From Dicyema japonicum (taxonomy: Eukaryota; Dicyemida; Rhombozoa; Dicyemidae), in assembly GCA_011109175.1 (NCBI GenBank), contig RDEW01000003.1, positions 2,040,923-2,104,922 of the forward strand: DNA of 64,000 nt, read 5' to 3'. Positions 1 to 13,742 of the stretch are shown one piece after another. The notes below the pieces were generated by a model. It saw nothing but the letters and a program-made list of their open reading frames with translations, was not told where the DNA came from and made no database searches. Numbering within the stretch: position 1 is the first letter of the stretch; every line of letters begins with the position of its first letter. The translations under genes were made by a program, and so were the position numbers.

Positions 1-647
1 TTTCGTATAGGTGGAGAAGACTCTAAAGATGAAACGGAGAGGGAACCTCACATGGGAGTCCGTTGACCCACAAGCAAGCATGATCTCATCTGGATGCCAG
101 TCCACACTAGGAATCAGGGAAACTGAGGACCAAGTAATGGTAGACAGAATTGGCTTCTTTATTCGCTTCCCAGTGTACCAGTTGTCGACTTTTTGGTAAA
201 AACAGACGGAGATGACCTTGTCACTGCACCCAACTCCCAATTTCTGGCCTTTTGGGGACACTGAGGCACAGCAGGCACTGTACTTGATCCCCAAAACCAC
301 CAATTGGGGTACCCACTTTCCGTTTTCAAGGGACCAAACGAAAGCATTTCTATCCTGAAAGACATAGGGGATAATCCAAACTGATGAACAGGAGAGGAAC
401 TTCTCTTCATTGGGGTACCAGCTCAGTCTGGTTACTGTTTGGGTGTGCTGAAGCAGGGTCTCTGAATACTCCCACTTTTTGCCGTTGAGTTTATAGAGGC
501 GAATTTCCTTGTTGCAGGGGGAGACAACGAGGACTAAAAAGTAATCAAGAAGATTAATAGGGTCAGGGGATTACACTCACTTGTTGAATTGTTGTTCAAG
601 GCAAAGCAGGAAACACTAGTAACATCGAGTTGATAAACCTCGCACAT
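1..647 (-). CDS. ARPC1: Arp2/3 complex subunit 1 (ARPC1/p41-Arc), 3' end outside window
   Basis: WD40 subunit of the seven-protein Arp2/3 complex that nucleates branched actin filaments. Exons (-): 581-647, 382-533, 146-354, 47-122, 1-22; introns of 47, 27, 23 and 24 nt, all GT-AG. The spliced protein starts MCEVYQLDVTSVSCF and follows animal ARPC1 almost without gaps: the blade motif DRNAFVWS, LISVC-like VISVCFYQ, RIKKPI and the repeat end VDWHP are all at family positions. The start is the first ATG in frame and matches the family N-terminus. About the first half of the protein is visible; the C-terminal blades lie beyond base 1. No frame break is seen. The upstream flank (648 onward) is AT-rich and no clear promoter motif was recognised. 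Identification is from remembered family sequence, not a search. Confidence 0.93.
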
Positions 648-2984
648 GATGAGATCTAAGTTAGGTTATTAAATTCAAACCACTAATATACCACAATTAA
701 TGTCTAATATGGAAATTTATTGAATTTTTGAATTTAATTAATATTTTATTTAAATTGTAAAATAATTTTTATATTATAATTTATTATTAATTTTATCAAA
801 TATTTTGTTAAATATGCAAATGTAATTTCATTTCATTTAAAGTTAAATTATTTATTGAATTCGTTTTAATATTATTAATTTTAATTAAAAAATGATTTCA
901 CCACCGCACTTCTAGGCTGATAATCATAAATCTGGCCACTTCTTTGTCTAAAAGGGCTAAAAATATTCTCTATAACTAATAATTACAAATATTCAACAGA
1001 TTTAGTGAGAGGGGCTAAGAATTTCCACCTCAGATGATACATACGAATTTGTCGATCGTGCCAGTGAACTATTACAGGTCATTTATAACGATTAAAGAAC
1101 ATACGCATATGTTCAATTGCAGGCATTAAGAAACCACAGAGAATCTGAGAGTCTTTTGATGCCAGTGATGTTGTGTTATTGAACCTAAGATGAACGATAT
1201 TCTCAAGGTTGTCAAGAAAGAGTGTATAAGTGAGGGACATGAGGATACGTAGATTTGTCAGAAAATCAATGCCAAGTAATATAAAAATATGAACAATAAG
1301 AGTTTTTAAAGAAAGTGACCTTAATAGGATTGTTTTAATTAGATTAGTTAATTGGATTAAATAATTTAATAAATAATTTAATTAATTATGATATTGTTTA
1401 AAGCCATTCATTGAAGACATCAACTAGAACTACTTGTGGAGAAATATCTGAGGAGTACTCACACCCATCACTTGTACAAGCGCAACATTGGATTTGAAGA
1501 CTTGTGGCAATCTCGTGAAATTTCCTGCTGTAAGAAAGCTTCACGAGCTGGCATTCTTTGAGGGGTCCGAGAAGACAGACATTATTGTTGTTTACAAAAC
1601 AAAAACAAAGGAGGAGTTACTAGCTGCAGATGGATACCAAGTTATATCTTCGACTGGAGAGTGGGGACGCTAATTCAACGGTTTGCATCTTCGAGTTCGG
1701 AATTCGAGGATAGTTTTCGAATTTTTAGATTGAAGTGTTCTGCTCTGATGGGGGGATTTCAGTCGATGGACTGTTTTCAAAGAGTCTAGAGAAATGCACT
1801 GATGAGATCACAGATTTTTTTTCAGTATACAAAATAATCAACTGTGATTGAAGATATTAACTCCAAAACAAGAGCTTTGGATGTGGGAAGACAAAACAAG
1901 ATTAATGGTTATTAAAGACCCTATCTGACTAGAATGGATTTTGCGTCTTAACGTCTGATGAGATCAGTCACTTCTCACCTTATAGAAGGGATAAAGTATG
2001 ATTGTTTCGTGTTAATATGACGAGAGGTAGGAAACGAAAAGACCCTCAGGGGAGTTCATAGGTTACAATGTCACTTCGGGGAATTGAAATCAATACAGGA
2101 TGTTCGTCGCCACTAGGTTGACTGACTTCCGAGATCTCTCTTGACGACGAGGGCCATCTACCAAAGAATTGTGGAAATAAAGGACAAGCGCACAAAACAA
2201 AAATAACAGAAAGAAGTCGCCTATGGTCAAAATTGCGACGATGACCCACTAGGCAACCATGGCTCTTTGAGCTTTTTATGTGGCTTTATCAAATATCACA
2301 AATGATTACTTACACCTCCAATAATACATTTTTTAAATAGTGTTTTATGTATATTTTAGACTATATATAATTTAGATGCTATTTTATATTAAATTGTTAT
2401 TTTTATTTAAATTATTACATATTTTTGCATATTTTAATTTTAAAAATAAATTCTGTTTTTGGCTCTTTAATTATTCCTAAAAATAAGAAAATAAGTAAAA
2501 AAAAACGAATAGAAAACGTCTTTTTAACCTCAGTGGACTGAGACTTTTGTCATATCTCCTCTGCCACGAAACATAAAACCATAACAAAAAGTTAAATAAA
2601 ATTGAAAGTTCAATACTTAATTATTGGAGGCAGTCTCCCAGGGCTACTAATATTGAAGCTTCACCGTCAGTCATGAGATTGCAAAAATGGGAAAACATTC
2701 ACAGATGGTTAATAAGTCAAATCCCGTTTTCTAAAATTGTCACAAGAACTATTCCAAAATTTTACGAATAAAACAGATATTTTAAATCAAATTAAAAATA
2801 CACCGTATGAATTTGATCAAATCAAAACTAAGAGGTCAAATTACTGATACAAATTTGAAATCTTGCCTTGTTAAAATAACAAGTTACGACCGAGACATAA
2901 CACTATTGGTGAAGGTAATTCAGGGTCAATTATCTCTTTAATTAGATTAAATATAATTTTTTATGTTTTAATATTTTAAAAAGT
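648..2984. other. AT-rich intergenic stretch, no recognised gene
   Basis: No protein family recognised on either strand. Around 1029-1130 two exon-like blocks flank a 42-nt GT-AG stretch and could be a worn gene end, and an open frame at 1488-1673 has no recognisable motif. Words such as ggctcttt near 2260 and 2458 resemble subterminal sequence of hAT relics, but no element boundaries can be set. Confidence 0.4.
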
Positions 2985-3059
2985 AGCTCTTCAATTTAAT
3001 TGCCAAAAAAACCAAAATTGGCTCTTTGCTTAGGCGGATAAATCCTGTCGAAAAAAATA

Positions 3060-3770
3060 TCCATCGGTAATACTCGGTGTCTACACGCAGATCGCAGTTC
3101 AGAAAATTAACTTGGTAACAAAGGAATGCTCCAATGACGTTCCTGTCCTTGACTACATAAAGATGAAGCTTTTTAAAGAAGGATCAGTGACTCTAATGAA
3201 AACCTTATATTTGATGCCAGTATTAAACTTGCATACATCCTTTGCTGGTGAAAAAAACAGTTTCCACTAAGCGAAGAACTTTTTGTCGGGACGGAACTCA
3301 TTTATTAAATATGGTAGATTTCTGTCAGAACTGGTGGAGCTGAAAAGAGGAGTCTTAAAGGATTTAGCGTTCAGCCCTTTACTACTCAACATCCTCATTG
3401 ATGACATATTTCTACCGAGGACACCGAGAATGGAAATTCTTATCCATGCGGGTGATGTCCTGGTTTCAGATGCATCCTTGACCATCTCAGCTGATAAAAT
3501 TAATGCTATAACTTTTGAAAATTCAAAGCAACGCGTTGTGGAACATAAAAGATGTCGTTAACTTACATTATCTTGGAAAGTTGATTGGAAAACAGAGGGT
3601 TTTATGAAATGTATCAAAATGAGAAGGCTTTCAAAGCACTTCTCTGCATTCGGGGGTTGTGTGTGAGGAGAAATACCTCCCTCCTCATTTTTCGGGAGTG
3701 ATACGGCCTACTTTACTTTATGAATGCGGGTGGTGGTTCTTTTCGTTGATAAAGGGAAGACCGAGAAAAC
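3060..3770 (+). pseudogene. Decayed LINE reverse transcriptase fragment
   Basis: The frame at 3283-3561 keeps the order of a non-LTR reverse transcriptase palm: a GVPQGS-like stretch worn to GVLKDLAFSPLLLNIL, then the catalytic Y/FADD motif worn to HAGD, followed by VLVSDAS. Further down (about 3700) VIRPTLLYECG matches the thumb-proximal motif found after the palm in LINE proteins. Catalytic residues are lost and the frame is broken, so this is a dead copy. It is short because both ends are missing; no tail or target duplication was found. Confidence 0.7.
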
Positions 3771-4179
3771 TATAGAGATGCAACAAATAATTCTTAAGTG
3801 AGCAATAGAAGCTTCTTATACCGGATCGATAGTTTCAAGGGGAGATCAAAGATCCGGGACTCGTACGTAATACTGAGGCTTAATTAAAGGGAAGGGGGTT
3901 GAGGTGAAGTGTCCAAGCCCCAATATATTTTAATTTTTAGTATAACTCAGGAAACACAGAGGAAGAAGGTAACGGTAACCAAACTAATGAAGTGACCCCA
4001 GTTCCCCTTATTACTCTCGCTATTTTCGTCATGTGCTCATCGAGGGACACCATCGCTTCCTGGAAGTGTCTGTGCTTGTGTCTACACAGAAAGTCGATGG
4101 GAGACGGATGTCTGAGGGAAGGTAGTCTATTTTCAGATCGCGCCACGGATGAGCATAGGGGATTCCCTTGTTCTAGGCA

Positions 4180-5067
4180 GAACTGAAGGAATCCGCAGCC
4201 AATCCTTCAAATTGACGGCTCTGACAGTACAATAATGAGAGTGGGATCTGTTCAACTCCTTAAAAACATAATTTTTGTTCAAGGAGTTGATTTTGTCCAA
4301 AGACAACGCTGAGAGTGGATACTTCCATGAAGCAGATGCATATTCTATAGGGGAACAACGGTTTGTCTGTATAATGTGCGTATGCAATCAATTTCCTTGA
4401 GGACATTCAACTTCTGGAGTCCATTCGTAAGGATTTGGTCGGCATGCTTTTTGAAGGTAATCAGGTCACCCCAAGGATTTTTTGGTTCTTTGAAACGGTT
4501 GTAGGTATATATCCCATGCGGACCTCGGGAACATCCTTGTAGCGGAGATCCGACGTGAATAGAGGGTATTTAGTTATTGATGATGACACAGACAGTTTCA
4601 TAGTACAATCCAGCTACATTGGACAACCGCGACCGCCATGGAGGGGAACTATTCCAAAGGCGACGATTGAATCATCTGCATAGCACACGAGTAGTGTGTT
4701 CTGGTCATTAATCTGCGGGACATCGTGAAGGAACAGATTGAATAATCACTAGGAAAGAGTATAGCTCCATTTCGATCCTGACCTGCTGTTCGCCATGCAT
4801 ACTCTCCCGCACCGCCCGGAGAGGAAGCGGATGCTCCCAGAAATCCGACAGGTATATTTGATTCTGTAGAGAACTAAAATGTGAACCCAGACTGGAGGTG
4901 TCAGTTTTCTGGTCGTCAAGAAAGCACGATGGGCATAGTGGAGAGGGACAATTATTCAATCCTGCACAGATATGAATGAGGTTGCATTGTATCAACATAT
5001 CCATAAAAAGAATATGACCAAAAAGCCACCAGCGAGACTTTATCACTTCTTCCTTATCGGCCCACAT
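4180..5067 (-). pseudogene. Decayed LINE reverse transcriptase fragment
   Basis: On the minus strand near 4640-4740 the sequence reads NTLLVCYADDSIVAFG, which contains the intact YADD catalytic motif of reverse transcriptase and its usual flanks. Open stretches on either side (4708-5067, 4133-4387) are in other frames, so the copy has several frameshifts. A block at about 4845-4920 recurs, diverged, at 11990-12080, suggesting another relic of the same family there. The element opposes the LINE relic at 3060-3770 and lies 140 bp before SRP54. Confidence 0.65.
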
Positions 5068-5205
5068 TTACATAGTTTTATTTAATTTCTTTGACCAGTG
5101 GGCCACAAAAAATTTTAAATATTTTTATTCATTTATAATATTTAATATATATTTGATTGATTTCGATTTTTAAATATCGTATATTAATTCTTGTGGTTCA
5201 TTGAA

Positions 5206-6805
<1,600 letters not shown>

Positions 6806-7379
6806 TTATTTGATTCTTTAACTTAATTTATTATTTGTATTTTTTACTTCTTTTTCCTTATTTTACTGATAATATTGGGGATAGTGCATCTGTAGTTTTG
6901 ACGTTCAACGTCCTTGCCTGCAATAGGTCTCATCGAAGGATCTGTTATTGGGAACGTAAGTAACTCAAATTCTTCGATATTATTGACCATAGCGATCTTA
7001 GAAAGAGACTGTCTTGGCCGAAGATCTCAATCGTATCGAAATTGGAATCTGGTGGAGAGGCTGTAGTATTTTCTTATTTTAGAATTATCAATGCTCGTGC
7101 TGCCTCCCCAGCTTTCAACGCGAAGTTTGAAAATCTTGACTGGGAAATGGTGTCTGTGTATGCCCCATCCCAAATCAGGCATTTCCATCATTACGATCCA
7201 GGCCTACAAGTTCCAAAGATGACGAGAATTTAGTCGCCCCAAGAGAGCGCTTCACGACTACGTTAATGATGGAATGCCTCAGGAACTTCCCACTGAGTCG
7301 GAAAGAAAGGGTAAAACCCTATGTGGTCCACGACAGAAGGTCGACATCCTGATCAAAAAAAAACCAATTGAAAAAAGAG
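6806..7379. other. Intergenic stretch after SRP54
   Basis: No recognised gene. An open frame at 7042-7233 contains SVYAPSQ, faintly like the NVYAP motif of LINE endonucleases, but with no other supporting motif. It may be a fully worn LINE piece. Confidence 0.3.
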
Positions 7380-7770
7380 CGTTATATAAGGTTTCCCGAC
7401 CAATAGCGTCACTAAATTTTTAAGGGTATAACAACTTTTCTTTAATTTTTCTCATTTTCAGCCCCTTCCCTGGAGACATAGCTTTTTTCTATTTGCTAAA
7501 TACAGTTTTCCATTTGCTCAATTGAGAAATGATGAGTAAGTAGTAATGGAAAATGGAGGTTTGCTATTTCAATCAATTATTTGATGTCCGTATAATGGCG
7601 AATATAAGCATTATCATAAAGATCGAGTTTTTAATTCCCTCTTCATAACAAAGATTTTTACAGATTACAGATGGTCTCTACAAGAATGTAGACATAAAAT
7701 CCTGAAACAGCTCTTCCATGTCTTGTTTTTAAGATACTGAAAATCCGACCTCACTATGAGTCAAATCTGG
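7380..7770 (-). mobile_element. Relic of an IS630/Tc1-type DDE transposon, copy 1
   Basis: This block is a diverged copy of 55105-55495 in the same orientation; both begin with a shared word near tttcccga..aatagcgtcac and end near aaaatccgacct. The better copy encodes a DDE C-terminal region on the minus strand. Here the reading frame is destroyed and only scattered matches remain (VTLLVGKPYI). No terminal repeat pair or target duplication could be set. Confidence 0.5.
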
Positions 7771-8499
7771 ATAAGACTGATTAGTCAAGTAGAATATTCC
7801 AATTAATTTTTAAATAATTTACTCTTTATTAAAAAATACAAAAATCAATTAAAAAATAATCCCCGCCGACATAGTCGACGTTGCGTTGGCTCTCACGATT
7901 GCAACAGAGATCATTAGAGAAGTCAAGGAGTCTCATGTTCGTCGTGACTTTATAGTGCAGCCAGGCGTCCCAGTTCCAATAAATTAAATCTTAAATGAGA
8001 CACAGAAATACACATACCTGTGTATTTATATACTTTATAATAAAATTAAATGAACAAAAATTCCCTCCGATTCCTTTGCGCCTTCAACACTGGATTTCGT
8101 GAGTCGTATAGGGCAGCCATGCCCAAAGGGGAGCCACAGATAATTAGATTTAATAAAAAATTGGTGAAAATTAGTATATTATTTTATTTTTGAGTTCATG
8201 TTCGAAGTCTTCTCATCTCCCGTTTCTGAACTTTCGTTTAATAATAAAATTGTTTATATTTTTAATTAATTTTTTTTCCACGCTAGTATTCTTATATGAT
8301 TTACTTTGTTGTTAACTTTTTATCACATAATCTTTGCTTTTTGGAAGAAAGATTACAAGCGATACAAAGGGGTGTCACTTGTAATGAAATTGAACCACAT
8401 TTGGCTTCAGTAAAGCAGTATTAATTACAAAAATGAGGAATAGACTCGATGTTGTCAATAGAGGTGATCTACGCTTATCATGGTCAAATATTGAGCCGG
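7771..8499. other. AT-rich intergenic stretch
   Basis: No gene or clear element recognised. Short words such as ggagccac near 8130 recur near 8980 and 10930 next to other transposon sequence. Confidence 0.3.
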
Positions 8500-8835
8500 A
8501 TGTAACTAAGTTGGTAATAATAATAACCCCGAATACACCGAGAAAGAAGTTAAAGTAAACAACTGATTAAGTGTAACCAGTTTCCACTTGTACAGAAACA
8601 GAGTCCACCCTGAATCAACATAAAGGGTAAAAGGCGTCCATTCTTGCAGTTGTGTAAACCCCTCCAGTGGAGTGGGGGAGAGCAAGTGATCCTTCTTCGT
8701 GCCGGTATGGTATTGGGTGCCACCTAGACAGGTGGATCACATGACGCAACTCTAATAGGACGAGAGATGAGGAACAGACGAACAACAAGAAACTTCAACC
8801 AATTAGCCACAAAGCACCACATGACGCGACGCGGC
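8500..8835 (+). repeat. Dispersed repeat, copy 1
   Basis: Shares a series of blocks, in inverted orientation, with 53930-54200: for example the stretch around 8690-8745 (ccttcttcgtgccggtat, gtggatcacatgac) corresponds to the reverse complement of 53965-54020. No coding potential or termini recognised; the family is unknown. Confidence 0.55.
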
Positions 8836-9455
8836 TTTTAATTTCGAATAAATCATTAATAAATGTCTACAAGTTGGTAATGGTAAAATAAATTGTTTAT
8901 GACGTTTTTTTCAATAATTTAATATGAATACTAACAAATATTGTCTATACTTAGTAAATAGTTTTATTTTTGTTAAACTTAGGGAGCCACAAGATATAAT
9001 ATACAGTAAACTTTCCAAAATTTGCCATTTTTGGGGCAAATTTCAGAATTTAATCAATAATTTTAAAATAGTTATTGGGTAACTTCTCATCGATGAAAAT
9101 AACTAAATTTGATTTTATTACGAAAAAATCTATTTAAAAAATTATGGCTTCGATTCATAAAATTCAATTCCCATTTGCTTCTTTTTTATTTTCTAGTATT
9201 TGCATTAAATCTTCTAATGGATGTAATAAATACGACATCCTCTTCGTTTTCAACGTTCTCAAGAGATCCTTTTCAATTTCGCTTAACTTGGATGCTATTT
9301 CATTCTTGTTTAGGGGTTTCACATCAGTAGTTTCTTCATGGATGAGTGTCTCATTATCATCAATTAATGATGTTATTTCTTCTTCATTTATTGCATTTTT
9401 TCAGAATAATTTATAAACAAATTCATCGATTTTAATCGGATCGAGAATATCCGTA

Positions 9456-10470
9456 TTAGATAATATTTCTTATGTTCACATTCACTAAAGGTGTGCTAAT
9501 ACCCGATTTTTTTAGAATTTGAAAACAATTTTTTGTTTTAGGGGATACATCTTCCCTGGCCATGTTTTCTTTTTCCAATAATCGAGTAAGATACTCCAAT
9601 TTGTGTCTATTAAAGTGGACTTTGATTGTTTTAATAATTCCCATATCCATTGGCTGAATTATTCATGTATTTTTATATTTTCCAAATTCGATGGCAAGCA
9701 ATGAGAAGGACAATTATCTATAAGGAGCAAAGAAACATCTTGGCATTTTTGATTTTCCAATCAATAGAGGCTTTAATTTATGATTTCCAGACATATTTGT
9801 GCACAACATCACAGATACTCTATATTTGAGGTTCTTGTATCCTCCAAACGGAGTCTTGCAGATACTTCTGGTTGGAAAAAGCTTGTAAAAAAGTCCCAGT
9901 TTCATCCAGGTTGTAAATCTGATCGCAGATATATGACTTTGAAACTTCTTGAAATTCTTTGAGAAACCCTTTAATATCGACACTTTTCTCAGTGCACATT
10001 TGTCCATGTAATTTCCTCATCCGAAATCCATGCCTTTTCTTAAATTTGGATAAAAATCCATAAGAGTTTTTTAAATAGTCAAGAGAAAGTTGTTTAGCGA
10101 AGAATTCTGCTTTACTGGATATTAATGCATCGTTCAACAATGCACCTTAAAATTTAAAAACATTAGGAATACCTTTTGCTTCCATCGAATCCATCCACTC
10201 AGCAAGCTTTTCATCAAGTTGCAAGAACTTTAATTTTTTGACTGTTTTTGTTGATGAATTTTTAGTTTTGAATTGTTCCAAAAATGACTCACGACTCTTT
10301 AAAATAGCGTTTACTGTCCTTCGGCAAATGTTCACTTTAAACAAAAAGGAAAATTTATCAACAATTCTTTGGCATGATAATAAGTTGTTGTCGTCCTTAT
10401 AACGCAATATTTGCACTTTTTGTTCGATAATGAGTCTTGTATATCTACCACTAGAATCACAACGAGGCAT
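9456..10470 (-). pseudogene. Tigger/pogo transposase, broken
   Basis: Starts at 10470 with MPRCDSSGRYTRL, then a psq-type helix-turn-helix and a CENP-B-like DNA-binding region (LDEKLAEWMDS). An in-frame TAA at 10147-10149 interrupts it; the same frame resumes with LLNDALISSKAEFFAKQL and the family motif SKFKKRHGFRMRKLHG. The DDE domain shows IYNLDETG (first catalytic Asp) and CTNMSGNHKLKPLLIGKS after a frameshift near 9850, a second region IDNCPSH (second Asp) after an apparent deletion, and QWIWELLKQ/MDMGIIKTI near the third acidic position. Stop, frameshifts and deletion make it a pseudogene. Confidence 0.85.
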
Positions 10471-10611
10471 GATACTCGAATAATGTTTTATTGTTTTAAT
10501 TTTCAGTAATTTTTTTAATAACTTTAAAAAATTCTGGCAAATTTCGGAATTGGCAAATATCTACTAAATTTTTTTTAAATGACTATTATTTAACAAAAAA
10601 ACAAATGTTAG

Positions 10612-10862
10612 TTGAGGAAGTCGGCTGCGTGTACCGAGAACGAGTTCTCTCGGAGTATGGCCATTCCAATCTTCTGTTTTAGCCATAACCCTTCTCGTTG
10701 ATCCCTTTTTTTTCTGGTAAGCATTCCTCCAAGTTTGCGCAAGAACTCAGCCGTCATTGGACCAACTGCTCCCAATGACTCGGCGGCAACAGGAGTAAAT
10801 TGGTAGCGGTCCCCGAGGCAGGAATATTTCTTGATTTTTAGGTTTTACGCGGTCCACTAAAA
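10612..10862 (-). mobile_element. LINE C-terminal-domain fragment nested in the Tigger element
   Basis: Reads YQFTPVAAESLGAVG, FLRKLGGMLT, then WLKQKIGMAILRENSFSVHA on the minus strand. This is the last part of a domain known downstream of the reverse transcriptase in many invertebrate LINEs (pattern F-x-P-x-A-x-E-T ... R-I-S-x-A-I-x-R-G-N). The frame is open through the fragment. It is one of eight copies in the window (see 18253-18760 for the fullest). It sits inside the transposon at 9004-10904. Confidence 0.7.
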
Positions 10863-11229
10863 TTAGAATATTTTTTTAAATGGCAAATTTAAGAGAGTTT
10901 ACTGTATTTAAAAAAATGTAGAAAAGGGAGCCATGGATTATATGATCGTGAGCATGCTTGGTCTAGGGCAGGGGTCGGTAACCTTATAAGTCAAAGAGCC
11001 AATATTTGGTTTTCTGGTAATTAAAAAAATTAAAGAGTCACTTTTTAAAATAATAAAAATTTTCATAGTCCAGATCGTCGCCAGGGAGCGAAATCTTCAC
11101 CTGGTAAATGAGGTGCCTTTTGAATATTGGCCAGACATCGGCGTCTCCCGAATGAGGTGGATCCAATGACGCCACAAGAGGGAAGGAAGAGAAATCTTCA
11201 ATCAAATAGTCACGTGACATCTAGCCTTA

Positions 11230-11690
11230 TCAAATTGTATTTTTACAGTTAGTTATCATGACTGTTCTTGTGTGTGTAGAAGTTTATCGGCCACCTGATA
11301 GGTGTAAGTTGACGAGGCTGAGAAGAGAACAGAGCATTGGGGAAACCATTGGGCAGATAGCGGTAATGAGAGTAGGCAGACGTGGTAGTGGAACATGCAG
11401 TCAGCAAGAGAAGTTAGTAGATTGGTCTTTATCCAGGACGGTATTTTCGTAGAGAAAATNTCAAATTGTATTTTTACAGTTAGTTATCATGACTGTTCTT
11501 GTGTGTGTAGAAGTTTATCGGCCACCTAATAGGTGTAAGTTGACGAGGCTGAGAAGAGAACAGAGCATTGGGGAAACCATTTGGCAGATATCGGTAATGA
11601 GAGTAGGCAGACGTGGTAGTGAAACATGCAGTCAGCAAGAGAAGTTAGTAGATTGGTCTTTATCCAGGACGGTATCTCTGTAGAGAAAAT
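11230..11690 (+). repeat. 231-bp duplication around a single-N gap
   Basis: 11230-11459 and 11461-11690 are the same sequence with a handful of substitutions, separated by one N at 11460. Each copy holds a 64-codon open frame starting MTVLVCVEVYRPP, of unknown nature. Because the copies abut a gap base they may be two haplotypes joined by the assembler rather than a true tandem duplication. A similar arrangement occurs at 34264. Confidence 0.8.
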
Positions 11691-12234
11691 CTTCTTGCTT
11701 AGAAGTAATTTATTCGACATCGAAAGCCTCTTAGAGTAGGAAGATGGCTGATGGACGCTTGAATAAGTTGGTGAGGTCTCGGGGATTGCATTGATTTATT
11801 GTTAGAAATGACGTTTATTTGGTCTTTCGTCGCGCCTAGATCTGCTCAGTAATCTCGGAGGGAAATGAAGACCAAGATTTGAGGGATGTACTTGCTCGCG
11901 AATTTCGTAAAAGGATCATGTTAAATAAATTATTATTTATTTACCCCCGCTCCCTTCGATTGAAAGAAACCGGCGGCTAACAAGAATGTTATAGACATCC
12001 GACAGGTATATTTATTTCTGTGCAGAACTCGGAGGTGGAATCGGACAAGAGAAGTGACCCATCTTCTGGTCGTCGTATATTAACTTAAGAACAACTTGCT
12101 CTGGAATTTTAGAAATTACATTGAAATCGATTGTTCAAATGGAGAGAGCGGTTTCCGTCAAACCCTTTAACTGGAGACTTTTTGAAGATGTTTTCTGCAT
12201 CTGAGTTATTAGTAGTCTTGATTTATCACGGCCT
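11691..12234. other. Intergenic stretch with a possible LINE word
   Basis: No gene recognised. A block at about 11990-12080 matches, diverged, the LINE relic near 4845-4920 (both contain atccgacaggtatattt followed by tctggtcgtc), so a small relic of that LINE may lie here. Confidence 0.35.
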
Positions 12235-12430
12235 ACGTGAAAACCCGATAGACCAAAGAAAGACAGGAACTAGTAACCGATTTTCCCATAGGTCTTTTTG
12301 ACGTGGAGGGTACAAATAGAAAGAAGACGGCCAACGTGAAAACCCGATAGACCAAAGAAAGACAGGAACTAGTAACCGATTTTCCCATAGGTCTTTTTGA
12401 CGTGGAGGGTACAAATAGAAAGAAGACCCC
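12235..12430 (+). repeat. Tandem duplication, 99-bp unit, two copies
   Basis: 12235-12333 and 12334-12430 are nearly identical; each contains aacccgatagaccaaagaaa and ends in the same gtacaaatagaaagaaga words. No coding function recognised. Two units of this size, without spacers, are a simple duplication. Confidence 0.85.
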
Positions 12431-13742
12431 TTGCAGTCGAGAAAATGGTCTTTTGTAGACCCAATTTTATAAAAGTATGATCAGAGATTTTTATGATGAC
12501 CTTGTGAGATCAACTCGTACGCTACCTCGGAATATTGATTGGGAGTCACTTATTTTCTGCAGAAACTTGTTAAGTAGTTTATTCATTCCGAGAATGTTGA
12601 TCGATCTGTTGCATTTTCTTGTGGATATTTCCGGGGTACCGCGATATTCTTTTTTGAAGATAGCTACAGTCAAGCCTGTTTGCTACGGAAGGGGCGAGGT
12701 TTGTTCCACATGAAGTTGCAAGGATGACTTTTTTCAAGGACACCTGAATTATTAACCCCAGACATACAATCTTTGGTAAGTCCTGTTTACTTGTGCCGAC
12801 CAAATCCATCCTCAATAGTCCATTAATGCTTCCGAAGAGAGGTGGAGACGTCTTCTTTTTTCACTACACGTGCTACCCTCGAGGACATTACTTCATTTAT
12901 AAGTGGAATATTTTTTCATAATGGTAATCTTCACAAGTGGAGTTGGGAGAAAATAGTAAGATCCCTTTCAACAACTGTATCGTGCCGTCACCTCGTGGAT
13001 GAGATCTGTTTGACGAGAATCAACCATCGCTGAAAAGTCCATCTTTCAGATTCGAAACCACGACTGTCAGAACCGATTTCAAGCGACGAATAAATAAATT
13101 GGACGTTGTGATTGATTATAATTTTAAATATTGAAATAAACGGATCAATAATCCTGGTGTGCTAAAGTCTCTGACAATCTTCCCCTTTCTTGAGGTTAAT
13201 GAAACACTCCAGACAACACAGAAGTGTGAGGAGAGGCGCATGCAATTAGACGATAACTTTAATCCTCTATCTTGTGTTCCTATGGTTATAATAATAGAAG
13301 ATATCGACGCAGAACCCCTGCCAACAAAGCGATAAAATACTAGTCGCGAAGAATGAAGCGCGATACCTCAGTTCCCACGCATGACCTAATCTTCAGTGGT
13401 CGGCGATAATATGAAGGTGGTGAAACATCAGAAACTTAAGACTAAGAACCGCTGAAGAAGTTGTAGGCGACAGTTGATTTGGAAAAGGGCAATATAGAAA
13501 ATTATATCTGCCATCAAATTTTTGGAAATATAACAGAACATTTCCCGGTAAAGTAACACACACCCTTTCCAAGTATCACATCCTACCAAGTACCAATCAC
13601 TGTGTCGCCAGTCTCTCCTAGGTTAGGTGGATCACCGACACCTACCGGTGTTTTAGACAAGTTAATCAACTCTAAAGAATAAAATGGCTAATAACTGAGA
13701 AATTATTTTATAAGAGAAAAAGACAAAGCAAATAATTAAAAA
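12431..13742. other. Intergenic stretch, no recognised gene
   Basis: Short open frames at 12477-12713 and 12842-13033 carry no recognisable motif. Around 13590-13660 words such as ggtggatcaccgacacc resemble the dispersed repeat at 8500-8835, but too little is shared for a call. Confidence 0.3.

Larger units (their letters stand above)
9004..10904 (-). mobile_element. Tigger/pogo-family DNA transposon
   Basis: Terminal inverted repeats start CAGTAAACTTTCCAAAATTT on the left and, reverse-complemented on the right, CAGTAAACTCTCTTAAATTT; both are flanked by TA (9002-9003 and 10905-10906), the target duplication of the Tc1/mariner superfamily. Inside is a broken pogo-type transposase on the minus strand. 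A LINE fragment at 10612-10862 is nested between transposase start and the right terminal repeat, so the element predates that insertion. The imperfect repeats and the broken gene show it is not autonomous. Confidence 0.85.

Noticed and set aside
159-410. Open minus-strand frame starting MKRSSSPVHQFG
   Set aside because: It is a shadow of ARPC1 exons 2-3 in another frame and reads through an intron.
1488-1673. 61-codon open frame as a gene
   Set aside because: No family motif, no supporting micro-exon neighbours, and AT-rich surroundings.
2046-2249. Minus-strand open frame with a hydrophobic start, possible secreted protein
   Set aside because: Mixed motif-free sequence inside repeat-like DNA; no splice or family support.
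12235-12430. Tandem doublet as a CRISPR array
   Set aside because: Only two 99-bp units, no spacers, and a eukaryotic setting.
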